Below are positions 1 through 6,449 of a stretch of DNA of 7,592 nt, one piece after another. The notes under the pieces are model-generated. The model had not been told where the DNA came from, made no database searches, and was given only the letters and a program-made list of their open reading frames with translations. The stretch's first letter is position 1, and each line of letters starts with the position of its first letter. The DNA is from an uncultured Pyrinomonas sp. (lineage in GTDB: Bacteria > Acidobacteriota > Blastocatellia > Pyrinomonadales > Pyrinomonadaceae). A program made the position numbers and the translations under genes. The DNA is taken from the NCBI GenBank assembly GCA_937135995.1, contig CAKZOF010000633.1, forward strand, positions 1 to 7,592. Reading direction: 5' to 3'.

Positions 1-1860
1 TACGCGCTCTTCCGCGAACTCGAATTCCGCGCGTTGATGCGCGAGTTTGCCGATGCCGCACACCTTGTGCGCGCCGAAGAGTCCGCCGAAAGAAACTACC
101 GGCAGATCAGAACGCGCGATCAACTCGCAAAGCTCATCAACCAATTGTGGGACGCCGACGGGTGGAGTTTCGCCGTTGCTGATTCCACGCCCGCCGGAGC
201 CGGACAACAGGGCGGCGCGCACGATGTGCGCGGCCTGCCCGCCGGAGTTGCCATCTCGACCGCCGCACGCACGGCTAGCTACGTCGATCTCGCCGGGTTC
301 GAGGAAGGCGCAGAAAACGCCGCCGAAATGTTGCGCGATGCGTTCGGCAACGGCCTGCTTGCCAAGTCCGTGCACGATTTGAAACGCGCCGTCGCGCTGT
401 TGGATCGGTTGAAGGTGGAGATCGAAGGCGTGGCCGACGACACGCTGCTTGCCGCTTATCTGCTCGATCCCGTGCGCAATCGCTACGAGTTGAGCGATCT
501 GGCGCGTGATGCTACGGGAGTCGAAGCGTGGACCGCGCCGCTCGATGGTTGGACCGCCGAAGCGTGGCGCACAGCGGAAGCCGCCGATCTGACCTTGCAA
601 ACCGCCGACGTGCTTCACGGGCGCGTGCTCGAGCACGGGCTGGAGATGATCTACCGCGAAATCGAACTGCCGCTCGCACCGTTGCTTTATCGCATGGAGC
701 GGGCCGGATTGCGCGTCGACCTGAAGGTCTTGCGCGAACTATCCGATTACTTCGGCGAAGAGCTGCGCAAGCTGACCGAACGCATCTACCGTCTCGCCGG
801 GCGCGAGTTCAATATCAACTCGCCGAAGCAAGTCGCCGAGGTCTTCGCGGAGTTGAACATCAGCACAGGGCGCAAGACTTCCACAGGACGCATGTCGACG
901 AGTCGTGCGCTGCTCGAAGAGCTGGCCGAGCAGTACGAACTCCCGCGCTTGATCATCGAATACCGTGAACTCGACAAGCTGAAGAGCGTTTACACTGACT
1001 CGCTGCCCAAACAGATCGCCGCCGACGGACGCATTCACTGCCGTCTGAACCAGACGGTGACGGCTACCGGCAGGCTCTCTTCAAGCGAGCCCAACCTTCA
1101 AAACATTCCCATCCGCACCGAACTGGGCCAGCGTATCCGCCGCGCGTTCATCCCAGAGGATGGCAGTTTGTTCGTCGCTGCCGACTACTCGCAACTGGAG
1201 TTGCGACTTCTCGCCCACATCACGCACGATCCGGTCATGCTCGAAGCCTTTCAGAAAGGCGAGGACATTCACGCGCGCACAGCTCAGCTCGTGTTCGGCG
1301 CGCGGACCGAAGCCGAGATGCGCGAGAAGAGACGACTGGCCAAAATCGTCAACTTCGCCATCGCCTATGCCATCGAGCCGTACGGGTTAGCGCAACGCGT
1401 CGGCATCTCGCGCAAAGAGGCTAAAAAAGTGATCGAGGACTACTACAACACCTACAAGGGCGTGCGCCGCTTTATGGAGGAGACGGTCGAACGGGCGCGG
1501 CGCGAGGGCGTAGTTCGCTCCATCTTCGGCAGAATTCGCCCGATCCCGGCGATCAACGACCGCAACGCGCAGGTGCGTGCCCGGGCCGAGCGCGAGGCGA
1601 TCAACATGCCGATTCAGGGGACGGCAAGCGACATCGTTAAACTGGCTATGCTGCGCGTGGACGAAGCATTTGGCCGCGAGAAACTGCACGCCCGGCTCGT
1701 CATGCAGGTGCACGACGAACTGCTGGTCGAAGCGCCGCGCGAAGAGGCCGAACGCGCCGCGCACATCCTCAAACGCGAAATGGAGAACGCTGTCCAGCTC
1801 GACGTTCCGCTGCAGGTCGAGGTCGGCATCGGCCCGAACTGGATGGATGTCAAAAAGTAG
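1..1860 (+). CDS. polA: DNA polymerase I, C-terminal part (5' end outside window)
   Basis: Family A DNA polymerase for gap filling and Okazaki-fragment processing. The reading frame is open from base 1 (first residues YALFRELEF, the segment that follows the 5'-3' exonuclease domain), so the start and the flap-nuclease domain lie upstream; 619 codons are visible. Codons about 40-195 form the 3'-5' exonuclease fold, but its catalytic residues look lost: the DxE motif reads A-D-S near codons 60-62, and the YxxxD motif near codons 190-194 reads R...A; only the Asp of exo II (codon 126, HDLK) remains. The polymerase domain is complete: motif A DYSQLELR at 1183, motif B RRLAKIVNF from 1330 with the essential Lys (1342), Phe (1354) and Tyr (1366), and motif C VHDE at 1708. 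The Gly normally following the motif B Tyr is Ala. The likely outcome is a Taq/Bst-like polymerase without proofreading. The family call is very secure; loss of exonuclease activity is inferred from motif reading. Confidence 0.97.
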   Translation, partial: YALFRELEFRALMREFADAAHLVRAEESAERNYRQIRTRDQLAKLINQLWDADGWSFAVADSTPAGAGQQGGAHDVRGLPAGVAISTAARTASYVDLAGFEEGAENAAEMLRDAFGNGLLAKSVHDLKRAVALLDRLKVEIEGVADDTLLAAYLLDPVRNRYELSDLARDATGVEAWTAPLDGWTAEAWRTAEAADLTLQTADVLHGRVLEHGLEMIYREIELPLAPLLYRMERAGLRVDLKVLRELSDYFGEELRKLTERIYRLAGREFNINSPKQVAEVFAELNISTGRKTSTGRMSTSRALLEELAEQYELPRLIIEYRELDKLKSVYTDSLPKQIAADGRIHCRLNQTVTATGRLSSSEPNLQNIPIRTELGQRIRRAFIPEDGSLFVAADYSQLELRLLAHITHDPVMLEAFQKGEDIHARTAQLVFGARTEAEMREKRRLAKIVNFAIAYAIEPYGLAQRVGISRKEAKKVIEDYYNTYKGVRRFMEETVERARREGVVRSIFGRIRPIPAINDRNAQVRARAEREAINMPIQGTASDIVKLAMLRVDEAFGREKLHARLVMQVHDELLVEAPREEAERAAHILKREMENAVQLDVPLQVEVGIGPNWMDVKK

Positions 1861-2171
1861 CAGGCGGTGCGAACCGCAGTGACAGCGGCGAAGCGGGCCG
1901 CAAGAAAACTTGCGAGATCGACCAAACCTCTATCTCACAACGACTTAAAAGACAAGACGACGGGACCGATGGGGATGATTTTACACGCTCAATCGGCGGC
2001 GGGCGCGCCTGCCAGCACAGTCCGCTGCGAGCTGCCGACACGATTAACTCTCTGCTGAGCAAGACTCTTGGCACACTGCGCAGGGCGCGCCGAAAGAGCG
2101 CGGAACGGCTTTTGCTCTACGTGCGGTGGAAGTTTCGTCGTCGGAGCCGGATCCGTTTGCGGGATGGTTGC
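1861..2171. other. Non-coding gap between polA and the receiver gene
   Basis: About 310 bases with no convincing gene. A short GTG-started frame (1867-2058) gives a basic, Ser/Thr-rich peptide with no recognisable motif or ribosome-binding site. Apart from the two hairpins at its left end, I see no clear promoter, tRNA or repeat. The receiver gene may be transcribed from an unrecognised promoter here or by read-through from polA. Confidence 0.6.
1864..1914 (+). terminator. Two short hairpins just after polA, possible weak transcript end
   Basis: Directly after the polA stop codon, 1864-1868 pairs with 1873-1877 (5 bp) around a GCGA loop, which fits the stable GNRA tetraloop class. A second hairpin pairs 1899-1904 with 1909-1914 (6 bp) around AAAA. 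Neither is followed by a T-run, so a classical Rho-independent terminator is not supported. They could mark a 3' end or stabilise the polA mRNA. Confidence 0.25.
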
Positions 2172-2570
2172 ATGGATGCAAAGGTCAAAATCCTCTACGT
2201 TGAGAAACATGCGTTGGTGTTCCTGACTGTGAAGCAGATGCTGGAGCAAGAAGGGTGGGAGGTCGATTTCGCGCGCAACTGGTCTGACGCCGTTGAGAAG
2301 ATCGCGCAAGCGACGCCCTACGATCTCATCATTCTCGAATGCAAGCTGCGTGGCAAAAACGGACTCGGGCTCATCCGCCAGTTGCGATCCTTGCCGCACC
2401 GGCGGCAGACGCCCGTCTTGATCTTCACCGAGGAAGATTGTTTGAGCGAGGCCTTGAGCGCTGGCGCCGACGCCTACTTGCCGAAACCGGAAGGGATTCG
2501 CAGCATCGTGGCGACAGCGCGCCGGTTGCTGCGAACGCGCAAGGTGATTCACGACCAGAACGTGCATTGA
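2172..2570 (+). CDS. Stand-alone receiver-like protein with Glu at the phosphosite (pseudo-receiver)
   Basis: A 132-residue, single-domain protein with the response-regulator receiver pattern: beta-1 KILYVE, helix, the DLIILE strand at residues 51-56, VLIFT (82-86), GADAYLPKP (98-106) and a closing basic helix. The switch Thr (T86) and the conserved Lys-Pro (K105-P106) are kept. The phospho-acceptor Asp is replaced by Glu (E56, codon GAA at 2337), and the acidic pair of beta-1 reads E11-K12, so one Mg2+ ligand is missing. Normal phosphorylation therefore looks unlikely; the protein could be fixed in one state or act as a docking module. There is no DNA-binding or enzymatic output domain. The ATG at 2172 was chosen because it immediately precedes the first strand; the frame extends upstream to 2112 but with arginine-rich non-domain sequence. 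No good Shine-Dalgarno sequence is visible. No histidine kinase is adjacent. The fold is confident, the function unknown. Confidence 0.85.
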   Translation: MDAKVKILYVEKHALVFLTVKQMLEQEGWEVDFARNWSDAVEKIAQATPYDLIILECKLRGKNGLGLIRQLRSLPHRRQTPVLIFTEEDCLSEALSAGADAYLPKPEGIRSIVATARRLLRTRKVIHDQNVH

Positions 2571-2629
2571 GCGGCGTCGGCTTCGGTGGCCCGAGATAGC
2601 GAAGGACGCTGCTTTCGGAGCGGGAGTGT

Positions 2630-2637
2630 GCTAGTAT
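2630..2637 (+). promoter_or_regulatory. Candidate extended -10 promoter for folD-coaE
   Basis: A TG at 2629-2630, one spacer base, then TAGTAT at 2632-2637 forms an extended -10 element. It predicts a start near 2644 and a very short leader before the folD ATG at 2661. No good -35 hexamer is found at the normal distance, which is tolerated for extended -10 promoters. The element lies in the 90-nt gap between the receiver gene and folD. Confidence 0.4.
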
Positions 2638-2660
2638 CGGCGCTAACACCACGAACGATC

Positions 2661-3608
2661 ATGGAGCAAAGACACGAACGTGCCCTGCTGCTCGACGGCA
2701 CACGCATTGCCGAGGAGATCAAGCGCGAGGTCAGCGCCGAGGCCGCGCGTCTCAAGGCCGAGCACGGCATCGAACCCTGTTTGGCCGCGGTGCGCGTCGG
2801 CGACGATCCCGCTTCGGCCGTCTATGTGCGCAACAAAGTGAACACGAGCGCCGCGCTCGGCCTGCGTTCGGAACATCATGCGCTCGCCGCTTCGACCAGC
2901 ACGGCGGAGTTGCTCGCGCTCGTCGCCCAGCTCAACCAACGTGAGGACGTGGACGGCATCCTCGTGCAACTTCCTTTGCCGTCGCAGATCGACGCCGCGC
3001 GCGTGTTGGAGGCGATCGATCCGGCCAAGGATGTCGATGGTTTTCACCCGCTCAACGTCGGGCGGATGATGCTGGGCCAGCCTGCGCTGGTGCCGTGTAC
3101 GCCAGCTGGCATCATCGAGCTACTGGTTCGCTCCGGCATCGAGATCGGCGGCGCGCATGCGTGCGTCGTCGGACGAAGCAACATCGTCGGGCGGCCGCTC
3201 GCTCAACTGCTGCTGCAACGGGACGCGACCGTGACCGTGTGCCATTCGCGCACGCGCGATTTGGCGACGGTGACGCGGCAAGCGGACATCTTGATCGCGG
3301 CGACGGGGCGCATCGCGCTCGTTCGCGGCGAACATATCAAACCGGGCGCGACCGTGATCGATGTCGGCATCAATCGTTTGACCGACGAGGCACTAGCGCG
3401 CGAACTATTCGGACCACACGCTGAGGAGCGCATCGCGGCGATCCGGCGTCGCGGCTACACGCTCGTCGGCGATGTGCATCCGGCCGAAGCCGAACTGGTC
3501 GCCGGGCGGTTGACGCCCGTGCCCGGCGGCGTCGGCCCGTTGACGGTCGCCATGCTCATGCGCAACACGGTCACGGCCGCGAGACGAAGGCGACTGGGCG
3601 TCGTTTGA
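2661..3608 (+). CDS. folD: Bifunctional methylenetetrahydrofolate dehydrogenase / methenyltetrahydrofolate cyclohydrolase
   Basis: A cytoplasmic enzyme that oxidises 5,10-methylene-THF to methenyl-THF with NADP+ and hydrolyses it to 10-formyl-THF, the formyl donor for purine and initiator-tRNA synthesis. The 315-residue product shows the catalytic Y55-xxx-K59 pair (SAVYVRNK), the VQLPLP loop (Q103), KDVDGFHPLNVGR with the active-site Asp at 126, the nucleotide-binding GRSNIVGRP at 171-179, and the C-terminal TPVPGGVGPLTVAML block near 285-299. It is longer than the roughly 280-300 residues usual for the family because of an extra stretch of about 20 residues (near 241-265) between VGINRL and the GDVHP segment. 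The ATG at 2661 places a normal N-terminus; upstream in-frame codons overlap the candidate promoter. There is no strong Shine-Dalgarno sequence. It is followed after 6 nt by coaE in the same reading frame, so the two are probably cotranscribed and translationally coupled. Confidence 0.97.
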   Translation: MEQRHERALLLDGTRIAEEIKREVSAEAARLKAEHGIEPCLAAVRVGDDPASAVYVRNKVNTSAALGLRSEHHALAASTSTAELLALVAQLNQREDVDGILVQLPLPSQIDAARVLEAIDPAKDVDGFHPLNVGRMMLGQPALVPCTPAGIIELLVRSGIEIGGAHACVVGRSNIVGRPLAQLLLQRDATVTVCHSRTRDLATVTRQADILIAATGRIALVRGEHIKPGATVIDVGINRLTDEALARELFGPHAEERIAAIRRRGYTLVGDVHPAEAELVAGRLTPVPGGVGPLTVAMLMRNTVTAARRRRLGVV

Positions 3609-3614
3609 ACGAGG

Positions 3615-4229
3615 ATGCTGCGCGTTGGGTTGACAGGTTCGATCGCGGTCGGCAAATCGTTTGTCGCGTCGGTGCTCGGTCAACTCGGATGCCACGTGAT
3701 CGATGCGGACGAAGTGGCGCGCGCTGTGGTTGCGCCCGGCAGCCCAGGCTTGCAAGCGGTGGTTCGAGAGTTCGGCCGAAGCGTCCTACGCCCCGATGGT
3801 TCGCTGGACCGGGCGCGTTTGGCCGCCATCGTTCTTGCCGATGCGGAGCGGCGCGCACGATTGAACGCCATCTTACATCCGCTCATCATCGCCGAACAGG
3901 AAGAACGGTTGAAGCGTCTGGAACGCGATGACCCGTGCGGCATCGCGGTGGTCGAGGCGGCGCTGATCATCGAGGCCGGCAGCCGTCACCGATTCGACCG
4001 TTTGATCGTCGTCCATTGCCGGCCCGAAGTGCAGATCCAACGCTTGATGCACAGAAACAAGATCTCGCGTGAAGAGGCGGAACGCTGGATCGCCGCGCAG
4101 ATGCCGCAAGAAGAGAAGATGCGATACGCGGATTTCTTGATCGACTCTTCCGATGGGTTCGACGACGTGCGCCGCCAGACGGAAGAAGTGTATCGCCAGT
4201 TGCGTGCGCTGGCCGAAAAGTGCTCGTAG
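3615..4229 (+). CDS. coaE: Dephospho-CoA kinase
   Basis: Phosphorylates the 3'-hydroxyl of dephospho-CoA with ATP, the last step of coenzyme A synthesis. The 204-residue product is of family length. The P-loop GSIAVGKS (residues 8-15) is at the extreme N-terminus, followed by the DADE segment (substrate-site Asp) around residues 31-34, LNAILHPLI near 92-100, and the lid/CoA region RLMHRNKISREEAERWIAAQ around 144-163 with EEKMRYADFLID after it. The usual PLLFE strand reads ALIIE, and the Asn common after the final AD..I motif is Ser; both are substitutions at motif edges rather than loss of catalytic residues. The ATG at 3615 is fixed by the P-loop position. A GAGG lies directly against the ATG with no spacer, which fits termination-reinitiation from the folD stop 6 nt upstream better than independent initiation. 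Confidence 0.96.
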   Translation: MLRVGLTGSIAVGKSFVASVLGQLGCHVIDADEVARAVVAPGSPGLQAVVREFGRSVLRPDGSLDRARLAAIVLADAERRARLNAILHPLIIAEQEERLKRLERDDPCGIAVVEAALIIEAGSRHRFDRLIVVHCRPEVQIQRLMHRNKISREEAERWIAAQMPQEEKMRYADFLIDSSDGFDDVRRQTEEVYRQLRALAEKCS

Positions 4230-4273
4230 CGCGAGCGGCAACCGGCATCTCGGCAGAAAATCAGCCAAACGTG

Positions 4274-6022
4274 ATGAAGAGCGCGAGAAAAGATCAATCG
4301 CAGTTTGCCGCACCATGCCAGTGGCAAAGCGCGCGACTCTTGCGCGTGCTTCGTGCGGCGGCGTTGCTGCCGTTGGCACTTATCACGGGAGGGTGTTTCC
4401 CCGAAGACGAGGCGCCTTATTTCGGGCGCGTGGTCGTGCCGCAGCGACAGGAGCTGCGATGGAGCGATGGAGGGTTGCCGCGCGTCTTCGATCCGGCGCT
4501 GGCCCCTGCTCCGCCCGACACGGACGCTGTGCGAGCTATGTTCGAAGGGTTGACGGAACTCGACGCGGAGACGCTTCGCCCACTGCCAGCCGTTGCTTCC
4601 GATTGGAAGTCGTCCGCCGGCGGGCGTGAATGGACGTTCACGCTGCGACGCGATGCGCGCTGGTCCAACGGCGATCCCGTTACGGCGCATGATTTCGTGC
4701 GGTCGTGGCGGCGAGCGTTGAACCTCGGGCAGAAGGCGGCGCACGCCGCGCTCATGGAGAAGATCGCTGGCGCACGCGCGCTGCGCAACGCGCCGGAAGA
4801 GGTGCGCGATTCGACGGTGGAAGTCTTTGGCGCCGAAGCGTTGGATGATCACGTCCTGCGCGTCCGACTGCGCGAGCCGGACCCGGACTTTCCAGTCGTG
4901 GTGTCGCATCCGGTCTTTCGTCCCGTGCATCGCTCGGCGGATGAGCAGGGCACCGCTGCCGTCGTCAACGGGCCTTTCGCGCTCGATCGTGCAGACGGGC
5001 AAGAGGTGCAGCTCGTGCGCCGTGCGGACTACTGGGATGCGCGCGCCGTCGCCTTGGAGCGCGTTCGCTTCATCGCGGCGGAAGGCGAAGAGGCGCTCGC
5101 GCGCTATCGCGCGGGCGAACTCGATGTCGTCACCAATATCGCGCTCGAACCCGCCGCCGTTAAATTGCTCGCTTCCTACAAGGACTACCGCCGCGGGACC
5201 TTCGGCGCGCTGACTTTCTACCTGTTCAACGTCACGCACGCACCGCTCAACGATCGGCGCGTGCGCGAGAGCTTGGTCCGCGCCATCGACCGCGAACGGT
5301 TGGTGCGCGACGTGCTCGGCGGAATCGGAGAGCCGGCGACGAAATTTCTGCCATTCGGCCCATCGCCGAGCGCAGACGCTCGATTGTCATACGACGTCGC
5401 GCGCGCGCGCGCGTTGCTTGCGGAAGCGGGCTTCCCATCTGGGCATCACTTCCCGCGCTTGAAGTTGCTCGTCAACCGCAACGAACAACACCGGCTGGTG
5501 GCCGAAGCGGTCGCAGCGATGTGGCGCAACGCGCTTGGCATCGAGACAGAAGTGATCGTCAAAAGTTGGGAAGAGTACGAAGCGGCGCTGCGCGCCGGCG
5601 ATTACGATGTCGCGCGACGCAGCGCCGTGGTGCCATCGGCCAGCGCGCGGGCGAGCATCAAACATATGTTCGCGCTTCCCTCAGACGCTTTTTTCGAACG
5701 CGACTCGCGGGGGCAACCGGCCATCGCTGAAATCGAAGCGGATCGGTGGTTGATCGCTCCGCTCACGGTGGAGACCGAAGACGACGCGTTGCGGGAGTGG
5801 CCAGCGGCCCCGCTGTACTTCGCTTCTTCCATTTCGCTGGTGCGCCCTTACGTGATCGGATTCGACGGCGGTTTGTTCGATGCCCCGACGCTGAAGTTCG
5901 TGCGACTCGATCTCGGGTGGCGTCCGCCGCAAAGAAAGGGCGCGACGCTCGGCGCAGAGTCGGATCTTGATCATCACCCTGCGTGTTGTCGCGGCCGGTT
6001 TGAAAGCGAAGCAGGAGATTGA
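4274..6022 (+). CDS. Peptide-binding lipoprotein, OppA/SBP_bac_5 family, divergent
   Basis: Extracytoplasmic solute-binding protein of a peptide/nickel-type ABC importer, 582 residues. From the ATG at 4274 there is a basic n-region, a hydrophobic core (AAALLPLALI) and a lipobox ITGGC, so Cys41 (codon at 4394) should be lipidated; the n-region is long. Family features follow: FEGLTELD near 90-97, the SBP_bac_5 signature EWTFTLRRDARWSNGDPVTA from about 119, VNGPFAL near 231, ADYWDARAVALERVRF from about 251, and LYFASSISLVRPYVIGF near the C-terminus. The region before LYF is poorly like relatives: the usual Tyr-rich binding segment and the helix leading to the C-terminal strand are hard to find. 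A short non-conserved tail follows. A GTG at 4271 and one at 4220 (overlapping coaE by 10 nt) are alternative starts; ATG 4274 gives the best signal peptide. It probably shares the folD-coaE transcript. The substrate is unknown, and no permease gene is nearby. Confidence 0.87.
   Translation: MKSARKDQSQFAAPCQWQSARLLRVLRAAALLPLALITGGCFPEDEAPYFGRVVVPQRQELRWSDGGLPRVFDPALAPAPPDTDAVRAMFEGLTELDAETLRPLPAVASDWKSSAGGREWTFTLRRDARWSNGDPVTAHDFVRSWRRALNLGQKAAHAALMEKIAGARALRNAPEEVRDSTVEVFGAEALDDHVLRVRLREPDPDFPVVVSHPVFRPVHRSADEQGTAAVVNGPFALDRADGQEVQLVRRADYWDARAVALERVRFIAAEGEEALARYRAGELDVVTNIALEPAAVKLLASYKDYRRGTFGALTFYLFNVTHAPLNDRRVRESLVRAIDRERLVRDVLGGIGEPATKFLPFGPSPSADARLSYDVARARALLAEAGFPSGHHFPRLKLLVNRNEQHRLVAEAVAAMWRNALGIETEVIVKSWEEYEAALRAGDYDVARRSAVVPSASARASIKHMFALPSDAFFERDSRGQPAIAEIEADRWLIAPLTVETEDDALREWPAAPLYFASSISLVRPYVIGFDGGLFDAPTLKFVRLDLGWRPPQRKGATLGAESDLDHHPACCRGRFESEAGD
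5398..5413. repeat. Alternating CG tract of 16 bases inside the first SBP gene
   Basis: Eight uninterrupted CG dinucleotides encode part of an Ala-Arg run in the coding sequence. Such tracts can adopt Z-DNA and can slip in replication, but here the frame is intact. Confidence 0.7.
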
Positions 6023-6146
6023 AGCGCGCTCCGCCGGACGATGAGGTACCGGGCGAGGCGCGCGTGCGCGGCGGACTTGAAGCGAACGTGTGACCGACCA
6101 GTCGGTGACCGAAAGAGGGAGCACCGGTGTTGACGGAGGGAGCTTG

Positions 6147-6177
6147 TTCATCGGGTTAGAGTGTGATGGATCTTTTT
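6147..6177 (+). terminator. Weak candidate terminator after the first SBP gene
   Basis: Bases 6147-6152 can pair with 6165-6170 (6 pairs, one G-T) and are followed at once by TCTTTTT (6171-6177). The stem is weak and the loop is 12 nt, so this is only a tentative end point for the folD-coaE-SBP transcript. Confidence 0.22.
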
Positions 6178-6218
6178 GCGCGGGCGCAGAGCGCGCGTTG
6201 GCGTTGACGATGAAGAGT

Positions 6219-6238
6219 CGGTTGCGAAGAAGCAACCG
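6219..6238 (+). repeat. Perfect 7-bp hairpin with 6-nt loop
   Basis: CGGTTGC at 6219-6225 pairs with GCAACCG at 6232-6238 around GAAGAA. There is no T-run after it. It could be an RNA hairpin or a binding-site inverted repeat upstream of the second SBP promoter. Confidence 0.5.
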
Positions 6239-6281
6239 TTGACCGGCGGCTGACATCTTCGCAAACGATGCGCGTCGAAAA

Positions 6282-6324
6282 GCGCGCCGGACAGGCCAAA
6301 GGAAGTCCATCTTGTCAGGCGCGC
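6282..6324 (+). repeat. Long imperfect inverted repeat overlapping the candidate -35
   Basis: GCGCGCC at 6282-6288 pairs with GGCGCGC at 6318-6324. After one mismatch the stem continues 6290-6295 with 6311-6316 (including one G-T pair), leaving a 15-nt loop. The right arm overlaps the TTGTCA at 6312-6317, so the element could act as an operator or as an RNA stem from upstream transcription. Confidence 0.5.
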
Positions 6325-6341
6325 AGCGCGCATGGTAACGT
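6312..6341 (+). promoter_or_regulatory. Candidate promoter of the second SBP gene
   Basis: TTGTCA at 6312-6317 (5 of 6 to the sigma-70 -35 consensus), an 18-base spacer, then TAACGT at 6336-6341 preceded by TG and one base (extended -10). It predicts a start near 6348 and a leader of about 100 nt before the ATG at 6450. The spacer carries the symmetric GCGCGC-A-GCGCGC at 6319-6331. The -10 itself is a weak match. Confidence 0.4.
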
Positions 6342-6351
6342 GCTCCGGCGC

Positions 6352-6380
6352 GTCGGACGAGGACGCGTGCTTCGTCCGGT
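6352..6380 (+). ncRNA. Hairpin in the predicted 5' leader of the second SBP gene
   Basis: CGGACGA at 6354-6360 pairs with TCGTCCG at 6372-6378; G-T 6361/6371 and G-C 6362/6370 extend the stem inward to 9 bp, and two G-T pairs could extend it outward. Flanking complementary segments (6339-6343 with 6401-6405, and 6344-6347 with 6386-6389) could enclose it in a larger folded domain. This is cis-acting leader structure by position; no known RNA family is recognised. Confidence 0.3.
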
Positions 6381-6437
6381 CACGGCGGAATGAGCCCAAC
6401 GCACGATCCGTGCTCTCTTGATTCAAGTGAGCGACGC

Positions 6438-6442
6438 AGAGG
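6438..6442 (+). promoter_or_regulatory. Shine-Dalgarno sequence of the second SBP gene
   Basis: AGAGG ends 7 nt before the ATG at 6450. It is the only well-spaced ribosome-binding site in the window and fixes this start. Confidence 0.7.
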
Positions 6443-6449
6443 TTGCAAG

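Larger units (their letters stand above)
6023..6449. other. Non-coding gap rich in inverted repeats between the two SBP genes
   Basis: A 427-nt stretch without a credible gene. A long-distance stem 6030-6036/6069-6075 follows the first SBP gene. Next come a 14-base inverted repeat at 6093-6106 within an 8-base direct repeat (6090-6097 and 6105-6112), and a perfect CACCGGTG palindrome at 6122-6129. Stronger hairpins at 6219-6238, 6282-6324 and 6352-6380 follow. The right end holds a candidate promoter and the ribosome-binding site of the second SBP gene. Minus-strand open frames in this gap lack a ribosome-binding site and recognisable motifs. I do not recognise any known riboswitch, tmRNA, RNase P or SRP RNA core here. 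Confidence 0.6.

Noticed and set aside
1867..2058. Small GTG-started peptide after polA
   Set aside because: It lacks a ribosome-binding site and motifs, and it overlaps the hairpins after the polA stop.
1989..2567. Minus-strand open frame of 192 codons over the receiver gene
   Set aside because: It covers the receiver domain in antisense and shows no recognisable motif; the + strand has a recognisable fold.
4153..4629. Arg/Ala-rich + strand frame overlapping the coaE end and SBP start
   Set aside because: It is out of frame with both real genes and has composition typical of a frame-shifted shadow of GC-rich coding sequence.
3986..5239. Long minus-strand open frame (over 400 codons) opposite coaE and the first SBP gene
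   Set aside because: Antisense shadow in GC-rich coding DNA; its Arg-rich, low-motif translation matches no family I recognise, while the + strand frames are clearly real proteins.
6178..6405. Known structured RNA (RNase P, tmRNA, SRP RNA, cobalamin riboswitch)
   Set aside because: I looked for their conserved cores and did not find them; only generic hairpins are supported.
5681..6426. Minus-strand frames across the gap between the two SBP genes
   Set aside because: They lack a ribosome-binding site and recognisable domains, and extend into antisense of the first SBP gene or the structured region.
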